From JBBQSU01 sp038234815 (lineage in GTDB: Bacteria; Planctomycetota; Phycisphaerae; Tepidisphaerales; Tepidisphaeraceae), in the NCBI GenBank assembly GCA_038234815.1, contig JBBQSU010000024.1:1-31522 (forward strand): a stretch of DNA of 31,522 bases. The letters run 5' to 3'. Each line of letters begins with the position of its first letter. The first letter of the stretch is position 1. Both the position numbers and the translations under genes were made by a program. Under the pieces are notes generated by a model that saw nothing but the letters and a program-made list of their open reading frames with translations, ran no database searches and was not told the DNA's origin. Of this stretch, positions 1 through 7,090 are shown piece after piece.

Positions 1-16
1 CGGCCGAGGATTGGCG

Positions 17-70
17 CGGTTCAAAGATCGCCCGGAAGCGGGTAGTTCTGGAAGCGCTATCTTTGAACCG
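17..70. repeat. 12-bp perfect inverted repeat with structured spacer
   Basis: Positions 17-28 and 59-70 are perfect reverse complements (12 bp), separated by 30 bases. The spacer holds a small hairpin of its own (31-34 pairing with 39-42 around a GAAG tetraloop). Neither side carries a T-run, so it does not look like an intrinsic terminator. It could be a structured RNA or a repeat element, or the end of something that begins outside the window. Confidence 0.5.
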
Positions 71-100
71 GCGGCTGAGCGCCACAAGTCTTTGCCTGGA

Positions 101-139
101 AAAGAGAAGGCCGTTCCGAGAGCTATCGGAACGGCCTTC
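101..139 (-). terminator. Rho-independent terminator of the tRNA-Pro gene
   Basis: A perfect 14-bp stem (106-119 with 126-139) with a 6-base loop is followed, reading the minus strand, by TCTTTT. It lies 12 bases beyond the 3' end of the minus-strand tRNA. The plus-strand side has no T-run, so it works for the minus strand only. Confidence 0.85.
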
Positions 140-151
140 AATCCAGCTAAA

Positions 152-226
152 TCGGGGTGACAAGATTTGAACTTGCGACCTCTTGGTCCCGAACCAAGCG
201 CTCTAGCCAAGCTGAGCTACACCCCG
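152..226 (-). tRNA. tRNA-Pro (anticodon CGG)
   Basis: The minus strand folds into a complete cloverleaf of 75 nt. The acceptor stem is CGGGGTG with CACCCCG (220-226 and 153-159) and the discriminator base is A. The D stem is GCTC/GAGC. The anticodon stem is CTTGG/CCAAG with loop TTCGGGA, giving anticodon CGG at 189-191. The T arm has one G-U pair and its loop reads TTCAAAT. CCA is not encoded. Anticodon CGG reads the CCG proline codon. Confidence 0.95.
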
Positions 227-255
227 GGGTTTTCGCCCGAACATGGGAGAAATGT

Positions 256-284
256 AGTCTAGGAAAATCACCGACCGGTTGCAA
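256..284 (-). promoter_or_regulatory. Sigma-70-like promoter for tRNA-Pro
   Basis: On the minus strand a -35 box TTGCAA (279-284) and a -10 box TAGACT (256-261) are separated by exactly 17 bases. Each box matches 4 of 6 consensus bases. The predicted start of transcription would lie about 20 bases upstream of the mature tRNA 5' end, a normal distance for a tRNA leader. Confidence 0.55.
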
Positions 285-375
285 GCGAGACAAACCCGCG
301 TGTCATCCGTCATACGCCATTGTCCGCCGCGGGTTGGGTTTCGTAATCCATGCGGCCTTGCGTTATCCTCAGTTC

Positions 376-1221
376 ATGCCTATCCGTATTCTTGCTATTG
401 GTGACATCGTTGGCCGGCCCGGGCGGCTGGTTGTGCATCAGAAGCTGCCGCAACTCGTTCGGGAACAGAAGATCGATTTGGTGATTGCCAACGCCGAAAA
501 TATCGCCGGCGGAAGTGGGATTACGCCGAACCTGTTCAATAAAATCCGGTCTTATGGCATCGACGTGGTGACGCTCGGCGATCACGTGTACAAGCGGCAG
601 GACATCGTACCCACGCTTCAGACCAGTGAACGCATCGTGCGCCCTGCGAATTTATCCGCGCAGGCCGCAGGCAGGCCGTTTACCGTCGTCACCACAAATT
701 CCGGCGTGCAGGTGGCGGTATTTTGCCTGCTGGGCCGCATCTTCATGAATCTGCCCAGCGACGACCCGTTCGCTGCCGCCGACCGGGTAATAAAGGCGCT
801 TCCGGCAAGTGTGCGAGTCAGCGTTTGCGACGTTCATGCCGAAGCATCCAGCGAAAAGATGGCGATGGGGCATTATCTCGATGGCCGGGTGTCGATGATC
901 TTCGGCACGCACACGCACATTCCCACCGCCGATGGACGCGTACTAGGAGGAGGATCGGCCTACATCAGTGACCTGGGCATGACCGGGCCTTATGACTCGG
1001 TGCTCGGGCGGCGAAAGGACCGGGTGATTAAGTACATGACCACCAACATGCCTCATGCGTTTGAGGTGGCCACACACGACGTTCGCCTCTGCGGCGCGAT
1101 CGCCGAGATTGATGAAACCACCGGCCGGGCGATCAGCATGGAGCGAGTGGAAGTCAAAGGAGACAACGCCGATGCCGCCTACGATGCCGACGATTCTCGA
1201 AGCGGGCACACCGCGGATTAA
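376..1221 (+). CDS. ymdB: YmdB-family metallophosphoesterase (TIGR00282 type)
   Basis: This 281-residue protein matches the YmdB family along its full length. The family consists of cytosolic binuclear-metal phosphodiesterases; Bacillus YmdB hydrolyses 2',3'-cyclic nucleotides and influences biofilm and stress behaviour. Visible motifs are GDIVGRPGR (9-17), NAENIAGGSGIT (39-50), DVHAEASSEK (152-161), GTHTHIPTADGR (177-188) and the late LGMTGPYDSVLG. These supply the expected metal-binding Asp, Glu and His residues. The usual GNH motif is GDH (68-70). The frame is open upstream to 157, across the tRNA on the other strand, so the ATG at 376 is chosen because family homology starts there. No good ribosome binding site is seen. 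The gene converges on arsM with a 30-base gap. Confidence 0.9.
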   Translation: MPIRILAIGDIVGRPGRLVVHQKLPQLVREQKIDLVIANAENIAGGSGITPNLFNKIRSYGIDVVTLGDHVYKRQDIVPTLQTSERIVRPANLSAQAAGRPFTVVTTNSGVQVAVFCLLGRIFMNLPSDDPFAAADRVIKALPASVRVSVCDVHAEASSEKMAMGHYLDGRVSMIFGTHTHIPTADGRVLGGGSAYISDLGMTGPYDSVLGRRKDRVIKYMTTNMPHAFEVATHDVRLCGAIAEIDETTGRAISMERVEVKGDNADAAYDADDSRSGHTAD

Positions 1222-1251
1222 CTCCGCCACTTGTCCCTTGCCGGTGATCGG

Positions 1252-2157
1252 TCATTTCGGCTTGATTGCGAATACCTTCACGCTGGCGGCATAGTCGTTG
1301 ACGTTATATTTCAATAGTAGTTCTTTCAGGCGCGCGTGCAGATCGGCGGCCTCGGGCTTACCTGTCGGTGACGACGAACAGCACGACTTAACCGGCAATG
1401 ACCTGGCTGAGGCCGACACGGCCGGGGCTGGTTCGGCCGGGGCCGAACAACACGCGGCTTGGTTTTCAACCTTGGCATAGGCGTTCAGGTCAGCCCCGCT
1501 GTCGATCACATCGACATGCGAAAAGCCAGCGGCTACCAACTGTGCCCGATAGGATTCGATGGGGATGGCTCCGGCGATACAGCCGACGTAAGCAGTAATG
1601 TCGCCGGCCAGTTCGGTCGGGAGTGTTTTCTTGAGCGCGATGTCGCTGACGGCCAGACGCCCGCCTGGCTTCAGCACTCTGGCGATCTCCCGAAAGACCG
1701 CGGGCTTATCGGGGGCGAGGTTAATCACACAATTGCTGATGACGCAATCGACGCTCGCGTCGGCCAGCGGAAGTTGATCAATCGTCGCCAGGTGGAATTC
1801 AACATTGGTTATATTCGCTTTGGTGGCGTTCCTCCTTGCCAGGTCGATCATCTGGGCGGTCATGTCAATGCCGATGGCTTTGCCCGTTGGCCCGATGCGC
1901 CCCGCGGCCAGAAACACGTCCAGCCCCCCGCCACTGCCCAGGTCGACCACTACTTCACCGGGCCGCAGGCTGGCCATCGCCGTGGGATTCCCGCAGGACA
2001 GGCCCATGTTGGACTCGGCGGGAATGGAGGAAAGCTCCTCGGCCGAATACCCGAACGCCTCGGCGACCTTTCTCACACCCTCCTGCGCACTAGACAGCCC
2101 GCTGTTGGCCGTCGAACCATACTTCGCCTTCACCGCATCAATCAATTTGGTGGACAT
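1252..2157 (-). CDS. arsM: Arsenite S-adenosylmethionine methyltransferase ArsM
   Basis: ArsM methylates As(III) in the cytosol using SAM, giving methylated and volatile arsenicals. The 301 residues show SAM motif I, VVVDLGSGGGLD (69-80), then GIDMT (96-100). The cysteines of the family are present: C55 (MGLSCGNP), C143 (SNCVINLAPDKP, with C138 nearby) and C193 (YVGCIAGA). The C-terminal region carries two cysteine pairs, at 236-237 and 259-260. A clear ribosome binding site AAAGGAGA (2164-2171) lies 6 bases before the ATG. It is the last gene of the arsR - arsC remnant - arsM cluster. No arsenite efflux gene (arsB or acr3) is in the window, so methylation may be the main arsenic output encoded here. 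Confidence 0.95.
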   Translation of the reverse strand: MSTKLIDAVKAKYGSTANSGLSSAQEGVRKVAEAFGYSAEELSSIPAESNMGLSCGNPTAMASLRPGEVVVDLGSGGGLDVFLAAGRIGPTGKAIGIDMTAQMIDLARRNATKANITNVEFHLATIDQLPLADASVDCVISNCVINLAPDKPAVFREIARVLKPGGRLAVSDIALKKTLPTELAGDITAYVGCIAGAIPIESYRAQLVAAGFSHVDVIDSGADLNAYAKVENQAACCSAPAEPAPAVSASARSLPVKSCCSSSPTGKPEAADLHARLKELLLKYNVNDYAASVKVFAIKPK

Positions 2158-2256
2158 CTATAATCTCCTTTGTGGGTAAACCGGCAATCGCCGGAAAAAA
2201 TTCAATTAAGCTAAGCCTAAGCCTGAGCATTAGAGCCATCTGGATCAAACTGGCCA

Positions 2257-2505
2257 CTAAGCCCCGACGCCTACAACGGGCGTCCAGTTTTTCATCGCGA
2301 GATCAATCCGGTCTCGAATTCGGCGAAACGCTGCCACAATCTCCTCGAGTGATCCGCTGGCCTTGTGGGGGTCGTCAAACGGCAAATAGTCGAGTGTGTA
2401 AGTGCCCGACCAGATTCCCGGGCGGGCGCCTTTGGCTTTGTCACATACGACCAGGACGTGCCGGGCCTACACAATATCAACACCATGGGTTTGGAAGTCA
2501 TTGGC
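2257..2505 (-). pseudogene. arsC: Decayed arsenate reductase (LMW phosphatase-type ArsC), C-terminal part
   Basis: One minus-strand frame ending in TAG at 2257-2259 encodes a recognisable C-terminal half of a low-molecular-weight-phosphatase-type arsenate reductase. It contains HVLVVCDKAKGARPG, then YLPFDDPHKASGS, then EEIVAAFRRIRDRI. The second catalytic cysteine region (VVCD) and the FDDP motif are as in the family. An in-frame TAG at 2467-2469 breaks the frame, and the residues before it (about 2470-2505) show no family match. The N-terminal P-loop (CxxGNxxRSQ) is absent. The remnant overlaps the end of arsR by a few bases in another frame. I read it as an arsC inactivated by at least one stop and an N-terminal deletion. 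A sequencing error could explain one lesion but not the missing P-loop. Confidence 0.6.
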
Positions 2506-2977
2506 GCACCTTGGTCTTGCCGGAAAGGCAAACAGGCCGAGCCAGTCGCCCGCGGGACTTGCGTGCGGTTTCGATATCACACGCAGCCGACGTGGGGCTA
2601 CAACACTTAGACTGATTCTGACGCCTGCACAGGTCCTCGGGGTCGATCTTTGTTATCGCTTTCATTCGCCGTTGGTCCGCTTGCGCCCGTTGGCTGGATC
2701 GCAGGATTTCGGGCACGCCTTGCATCAGGCGTCTCACCAAGGGTGTCGGGTTTTGTGGCACGTGATAATAAGCCCAACGGCCGGTCTTCTTCAGTTCGAC
2801 CAGCCCGGCCTCCCGAAGGATCGACAAATGTCTCGAAACCGTTGACCACGACAGCCCCAGCAGTTCGACGATCTGGCAAACACACCGCTCGCCTTCGCAA
2901 AGTGAGACGAACGCTCGCAGACGACTTTCGTCGGCCAAGGCTCCGGCAACCGCAGTGATTTCTTGAAAATCGTCCAT
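2498..2977 (-). CDS. arsR: ArsR/SmtB-family arsenic-responsive repressor
   Basis: This winged-helix repressor releases DNA when it binds As(III). The frame starting at ATG 2977 gives 159 residues; the family usually has 100-120. The CVCQIVELLGL stretch (residues 32-42) holds the CVC pair of the classical ArsR arsenite site at the start of the recognition region. It is followed by the helix WSTVSRHLSILREAGLV and the wing (LKKTGRWAYYHV). The tail from about residue 112 is unusual, with CRRQ, KCCSP and further cysteines, and probably runs into degenerate arsC sequence. A longer TTG start at 3028 is rejected because it lies inside the promoter -35 box. No strong ribosome binding site is seen. Repression of the operon, including itself, is inferred from the family. 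Confidence 0.9.
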   Translation of the reverse strand: MDDFQEITAVAGALADESRLRAFVSLCEGERCVCQIVELLGLSWSTVSRHLSILREAGLVELKKTGRWAYYHVPQNPTPLVRRLMQGVPEILRSSQRAQADQRRMKAITKIDPEDLCRRQNQSKCCSPTSAACDIETARKSRGRLARPVCLSGKTKVRQ

Positions 2978-3000
2978 TTGCTTATTTCGTTGAATGACGA

Positions 3001-3028
3001 AGTATAGGGTCGTTGCTGCGAATGTCAA
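3001..3028 (-). promoter_or_regulatory. Strong sigma-70 promoter of the ars operon
   Basis: Reading the minus strand, a perfect -35 TTGACA (3023-3028) and a -10 TATACT (3001-3006) are separated by 16 bases. A second TTGACA sits one base upstream (3030-3035). The arsR start codon at 2977 is about 24 bases past the -10 box, so the leader is short. The region just downstream is the likely ArsR operator by analogy with other ars operons; I could not identify a convincing ArsR dyad. Confidence 0.8.
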
Positions 3029-3033
3029 ATGTC

Positions 3034-3072
3034 AAAAAGCGCCTTCGGATAGAGCGTGGCCTCTACCGAAGG
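3034..3072 (-). terminator. Rho-independent terminator of rbsK, overlapping its stop codon
   Basis: A stem of 12 pairs with one bulged base (3042-3054 with 3061-3072) and a 6-base loop is followed on the minus strand by CGC and five Ts (3034-3038). The rbsK stop codon (3063-3065) is inside the stem. The T-run touches the upstream TTGACA of the ars promoter, so termination of rbsK and initiation of the ars operon are packed into about 70 bases. Confidence 0.8.
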
Positions 3073-3992
3073 AGTCGATCGACTTCCGTGCGATAGGGCA
3101 AAGACGGCTGGGCACCGAAGCGGGTGCAGCAGAGACTGCCTGCGGCGCAGGCGAATTTGAGCATAGCGGCCGGCGCCATGCCTTCTGCCTGCCCGACGGC
3201 CAGCGCGCCGGTAAAAGCGTCGCCGGCAGCGGTCGAGTCGACCACTTTGACCTTGAAGCCCTTGCATTGATGAGCGATCGAGTCCCTTTCCACCCACACC
3301 GCACCTTTGGCCCCGCGTTTCAGTACTGCGGATTTCACGCCTTTTTCAATCAGCATGGCTCCAAGCTCGCGCGGGCGGACCTCGCGGCTGCTTTCGTGCA
3401 GCAGCGCATCGGCTTCTGATTCATTAGGAGTGAAGATATCGGCGGAGAAAAACTCCTCTGGCAGTCCATCAGGGGGGACGGGTGCCGGGTCGAGAATGGT
3501 GAACACTCCCAGCCTGTGACACATCTTCAGCGTGTGCCGAACCACGGCCAGCGGGATTTCCAGTTGCATGACCACCACCGATGCCGAGGCAATCAGTGCC
3601 TCGGCCGCGGAGATGTCCTGCTTGCCGAGGCGGGCGTTGGCACCGGGAATCACCACGATGGAATTTTGTCCCTTGGCGTCAACCTGTATCATGGCGACCC
3701 CGCTGGAGGTTTTTGGTGTGACTGTCACGCGATCCGTATTCACCGCGTTGTCTTTGAGATTTTGCAGTAAGCGGTCGCCGAAGTTGTCGTCACCCACGCG
3801 GCCGATCAGGTGAACGCCGCCGCCGAGTCGGGCCGCGGCCACCGCCTGGTTGGCCCCTTTTCCGCCGGGTATCTGTAGAAAATCCTCTCCCAGGACAGTC
3901 TGACCAGGAACAGGGCGGCTTGAAAGCCGGCAAACCAGGTCCATGTTAATCGAACCAATGACGACGACAGGTCCGCGGGGTAGTATTGGCAT
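3063..3992 (-). CDS. rbsK: Ribokinase (PfkB-family sugar kinase)
   Basis: Ribokinase phosphorylates D-ribose at O5 with ATP in the cytosol, feeding ribose into the pentose phosphate pathway. The 309 residues carry GSINMDL (13-19), the substrate-binding GGKGANQA (43-50), PNESEA (189-194) and the PfkB signature DSTAAGDAFTGALA (252-265), with D258 as the expected catalytic base. Length is normal. The start is set at the ATG at 3992 because homology begins almost at once; the frame is open further upstream (to TTG at 4148) without family match, and no ribosome binding site decides. No ribose transporter or rbs repressor is adjacent. A related PfkB sugar kinase cannot be fully excluded, but the motifs fit ribokinase best. 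Confidence 0.9.
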   Translation of the reverse strand: MPILPRGPVVVIGSINMDLVCRLSSRPVPGQTVLGEDFLQIPGGKGANQAVAAARLGGGVHLIGRVGDDNFGDRLLQNLKDNAVNTDRVTVTPKTSSGVAMIQVDAKGQNSIVVIPGANARLGKQDISAAEALIASASVVVMQLEIPLAVVRHTLKMCHRLGVFTILDPAPVPPDGLPEEFFSADIFTPNESEADALLHESSREVRPRELGAMLIEKGVKSAVLKRGAKGAVWVERDSIAHQCKGFKVKVVDSTAAGDAFTGALAVGQAEGMAPAAMLKFACAAGSLCCTRFGAQPSLPYRTEVDRLLR

Positions 3993-4160
3993 AGCTTGAT
4001 TGTAGTCGTTTGATACGGGCATTCGCCTGCACGAATCGCCGCATTTGAGCAGATTTTGCACGCAGTCGACATGCAATCGATGAGCGATACTATGATGACC
4101 AAGCGAGATTGATTGCTTCGAACCTTGATTGCAGTTGTATTTTTTCAATCGGAGGCGTTG

Positions 4161-5324
4161 ATGAGATTGGCCAGGCTCTTTAGTTCGGCGTTGTGTGTAT
4201 TGGTTTCATGCATAACCATGACAAATGCCCAGATTGGTCCGGCCGACCAGGCCCGCACGGCAATCGAAAAAGGCACAGCCTTTCTGAAGGCACAGCAAAA
4301 GCCCGACGGCGGATGGGCCGACGAAAAGGAACCGCCAGCAATCACGGCAATGGCACTCAAGGCGCTGGTGGGCAGCGGGGATTACGGCTACTCCACCGAC
4401 TTCGTCAAGAAGGGGTACGACCGCCTGCTTTCTTTTCAAACCGAAAGCGGTGGGATATTCAAAGACATTCTGGCCAACTACAACACCTCGATTGCCATCA
4501 GCGCGCTTGTGGCCGCGAAAGAGCCGTCGTTGCAACCGAACATCGATAAGGCTGTAGCGTATCTAAAGAAAATGCAATGGACTGAGCAGGCGGTGGGTCC
4601 GAAGGGGGAAAGCGTGAAGAACCCCGAACAGGCGGCGTGGTACGGGGGCTTTGGATACAACCGGCACGGCCGGCCCGATCTGAGCAACGCGCAATTTTCA
4701 ATCCAAGCCCTGCATGATGCCGGATTGCAGCCCGACGATCCGGCGTTTAAGGCGGCATTGCAATTTATTACCCGCTGTCAAAACCGCAGCGAATCCAACG
4801 ACCAGCCCTGGTCGGGGAACGACGGCGGATTCATCTATTCGCCGGCCAATGGCGGGGATTCCGAGGCCGAAAGTTACATGGCTGCCGACGGCCGAAAACT
4901 CTGGCGCAGCTACGGCACGATGACCTACGCCGGACTGAAATCAATGCTTTATGCCGGGGTATCCAAGTCCGATCCTCGCGTGCAGTCTGCGGTGCAGTGG
5001 ATCGAAAAGAATTATACGTTTGACGAAAATCCCGGACTGCGCTTGAACGACCCGACGCAGGCGCAGCATGGGCTTTACTACTATTTCAACGTCGCGGCCA
5101 AGGCGCTGAATGCTTATGACGCGCCGCAGTTGACCGATGCCCAGGGCAATAAGCACGATTGGCGGGCCGACCTGGTGGCCAAGATCGTCTCGTTGCAGCG
5201 CCCCGACGGCAGTTGGGCCGGGGAAAAGCGATGGATGGAAGACAACCCGGCTATCACGACAGCGTATGTGCTAATGGCTCTGGAGGAAACGCTGGCGGAC
5301 TTGAATGAGCATCCGGCGAAGTGA
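4161..5324 (+). CDS. Secreted prenyltransferase/squalene-oxidase-repeat protein
   Basis: This 387-residue protein has an N-terminal export signal and an alpha/alpha-toroid repeat fold of the terpenoid-cyclase/prenyltransferase type. The signal has a hydrophobic stretch at 5-20 and a likely type I cleavage after TNA (21-23). LVSC (13-16) also resembles a lipobox, so lipid anchoring is possible. Repeat motifs include QQKPDGGW (45-52), QTESGG and QRPDGSW (346-352), with the aromatic spacing typical of these repeats. The DxDD acid motif of squalene-hopene cyclases is not seen, so cyclase activity is unlikely. Similar secreted proteins are common in planctomycetes without known function. The ribosome binding site GGAGG (4151-4155) lies 5 bases before the ATG and fixes the start. 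It is divergent from rbsK and convergent with the CAAX protease gene. Confidence 0.8.
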   Translation: MRLARLFSSALCVLVSCITMTNAQIGPADQARTAIEKGTAFLKAQQKPDGGWADEKEPPAITAMALKALVGSGDYGYSTDFVKKGYDRLLSFQTESGGIFKDILANYNTSIAISALVAAKEPSLQPNIDKAVAYLKKMQWTEQAVGPKGESVKNPEQAAWYGGFGYNRHGRPDLSNAQFSIQALHDAGLQPDDPAFKAALQFITRCQNRSESNDQPWSGNDGGFIYSPANGGDSEAESYMAADGRKLWRSYGTMTYAGLKSMLYAGVSKSDPRVQSAVQWIEKNYTFDENPGLRLNDPTQAQHGLYYYFNVAAKALNAYDAPQLTDAQGNKHDWRADLVAKIVSLQRPDGSWAGEKRWMEDNPAITTAYVLMALEETLADLNEHPAK

Positions 5325-5377
5325 GCCAGAGGCCCCGGGGCGCGTCATTGGTGGAGGGGGGATAGGATTGTTTACGC

Positions 5378-6079
5378 CTACCAGAAGCTCCACTGCCCCT
5401 GCCAAAGCACCCATGCGCCCAATAGGAAATTAGTAGTGGCATGCGCGACGATGCACGCGCCCAGACTGCGTGTATAGGCCAGCAGGCTGCCGACGAGCAA
5501 AGCCCAGATGATTGCGGTCAGCCACCAGTTGCCGTGGACGACCGCAAAGACAAGACTAACCACCAGAAAGGCCCGAACGTCCCATTCTCCCACCCGGGCA
5601 AGTTTGAAATCATTGGGCGCGAGGATGGACCGCCAGACGAAATCCCGCCAGAAGAGTTCCTCCATCACCGGCACGATGACGCTGGCGCCAAGGATCCATC
5701 GCCAGACGATGAACAGGTTTCGCGTGGTGCCGGATTGGAAATAGAAAAAAGGATTGAATGCTGTGTCGTCATTTGGTCTGAAAAACGCAAAGTGATGCTG
5801 CAGGAACAGTTGCATGCCGATCCACTGCCCCGCCCCGAGTATGCCGACGAACAGCCCCAGCCACCAGTGATTCCAGCGGATTTGCGTGTACTGTCTGCGA
5901 AAAACCAATAGCAGCACACCGGCGAGTATGGTGCGGGCGATGTATGTGTGCGGGTAATATGCAGGCCAATGTCCGCCGACCCAGACCATTAATAAAAAGG
6001 CCGTCATGGGCAGAATGTAAGCCAGCTCGTCACTGACAAACGCTCGCGGGGTTCGGGGGATGATCGGTTGGGCAGTCAT
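5378..6079 (-). CDS. CAAX prenyl protease-related membrane protease (CPBP family)
   Basis: This 233-residue polytopic membrane protein has the three glutamic-type intramembrane protease motifs of the CPBP/Abi family: EELFWR (140-145), FAVVH (178-182) and HATTN (213-217). The overall look (YILPM near the start, FQSGTTRN and GEWDVRAF loops) resembles the CAAX-related family found in genomes with PEP-CTERM/exosortase systems (TIGR03008). A VPLPA-CTERM protein is encoded in this window at 16406-17290, but the link is inferred. The gene lies 84 bases after hisG on the same strand and may be the last gene of that transcript. An alternative ATG at 6130 would add 17 polar residues; 6079 is preferred because hydrophobic sequence and homology start soon after it. 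Confidence 0.75.
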   Translation of the reverse strand: MTAQPIIPRTPRAFVSDELAYILPMTAFLLMVWVGGHWPAYYPHTYIARTILAGVLLLVFRRQYTQIRWNHWWLGLFVGILGAGQWIGMQLFLQHHFAFFRPNDDTAFNPFFYFQSGTTRNLFIVWRWILGASVIVPVMEELFWRDFVWRSILAPNDFKLARVGEWDVRAFLVVSLVFAVVHGNWWLTAIIWALLVGSLLAYTRSLGACIVAHATTNFLLGAWVLWQGQWSFW

Positions 6080-6163
6080 CTGTTTCCCGGGTTGAGATTG
6101 GCCGAACTCGCCGCGCTTCGCAGGACCCATTCCCCGGGCGATTCAGTTTCGCCCGTCGTCGCG

Positions 6164-7054
6164 CTAGGGAATGACCTTGTTAAGCGAATAGGTGAAAATG
6201 CCGGTAGCGCCGGCTCGTTTCAGTCGCGGAATCAGGTCGCGTTCCTGCTTGTCTTCGAGAATGACTTCGACCGCGACCCACTCGCTATCGGCCAGCCGGC
6301 TGACGGTGGGGCTTTTCTCGGCGGGCAGGAAGCCGACGATTTCGGCAAGCTGCTTTTCTGGCACGTTCATCTTCAGGCCCACCTTGGCACGGGCGTCGAT
6401 CGCGCCCTTCAGCAACATGGCGATGTTCTCCATTTTCTCGCGCTTCCAGGGCACGGCCCAGGCGGCCTTGGATGAGATGAAACGAGTGGTGCTGCGCAGA
6501 AGGGTATCGACGACGCGCAGATTGTTGGCCCGCAATGACGAACCGGTTTCCGTGCAATCGACGATGCCGTCGAGCAGGCGGGCCTTGATCTCCGTTGTGC
6601 CCCATGAAAACTCCACCGTTACCTTGATGCCCCGCGATTCGAAGTATCGCCGGGTAACGTTTACCAGCTCGGTGGCGATAACTTTGCCTTCGAGGTCTTC
6701 GGCCGTCTTAATTTCGCTTTCTTCCGGCACGGCCAAAACCCAACGGATGGGATTGGAACTAGCCCGGGAGTATTCTAACTCGCAAATCTCGACCACATCG
6801 GCTTCGTTGCCATTTTCCACCACCCAATCGTGGCCAGTCAGCCCACAATCGACGATGCCATCGACGACATACCGGCTGATTTCCTGCGCGCGGAACAGCA
6901 CGGCGGACAGCTTTTCGTCGTCGATTTTTGGGAAGACGCTTCGGCTGTCGATGGAAACCTTGTAGCCGGCGCGGCCGAAGAGATCGACAGTGGCGTTCTG
7001 GAGTGATCCGCTGGGCAAACCCAGACGAAGTGTGTCTTGTGGCAGTTTGGTCAT
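6164..7054 (-). CDS. hisG: ATP phosphoribosyltransferase, long (HisG-L) form
   Basis: HisG catalyses the first step of histidine synthesis, joining PRPP and ATP. The 296 residues fit the long form, which carries its own C-terminal regulatory domain and needs no HisZ. Visible are LRLGLPSGSL at the start, GLTGHDWVVENG, VIATELVNVTRRYFE, and the PRPP-binding segment DGIVDCTETGSSLRANNL. The C-terminal ACT-like region ends in GATGIFTYSLNKVIP, typical of histidine-feedback-sensitive enzymes. The ATG at 7054 is 36 bases after the preceding gene's stop, on the same strand. No other his genes are in the window, so hisG has been recruited to the translation-factor transcript. Confidence 0.95.
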   Translation of the reverse strand: MTKLPQDTLRLGLPSGSLQNATVDLFGRAGYKVSIDSRSVFPKIDDEKLSAVLFRAQEISRYVVDGIVDCGLTGHDWVVENGNEADVVEICELEYSRASSNPIRWVLAVPEESEIKTAEDLEGKVIATELVNVTRRYFESRGIKVTVEFSWGTTEIKARLLDGIVDCTETGSSLRANNLRVVDTLLRSTTRFISSKAAWAVPWKREKMENIAMLLKGAIDARAKVGLKMNVPEKQLAEIVGFLPAEKSPTVSRLADSEWVAVEVILEDKQERDLIPRLKRAGATGIFTYSLNKVIP

Positions 7055-7090
7055 GGTGATCCGTGCGGCGAATATCGCATGAGGTTTTGG

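Noticed and set aside
157..375. N-terminal extension of the YmdB-type gene to GTG 157
   Set aside because: The extension crosses the tRNA-Pro gene on the other strand and has no family similarity; homology starts at the ATG at 376.
2181..2194. Hairpin CCGGC/GCCGG upstream of arsM
   Set aside because: On the minus strand the T-run precedes the stem instead of following it, so it is not a terminator, and the stem has only 5 bp.
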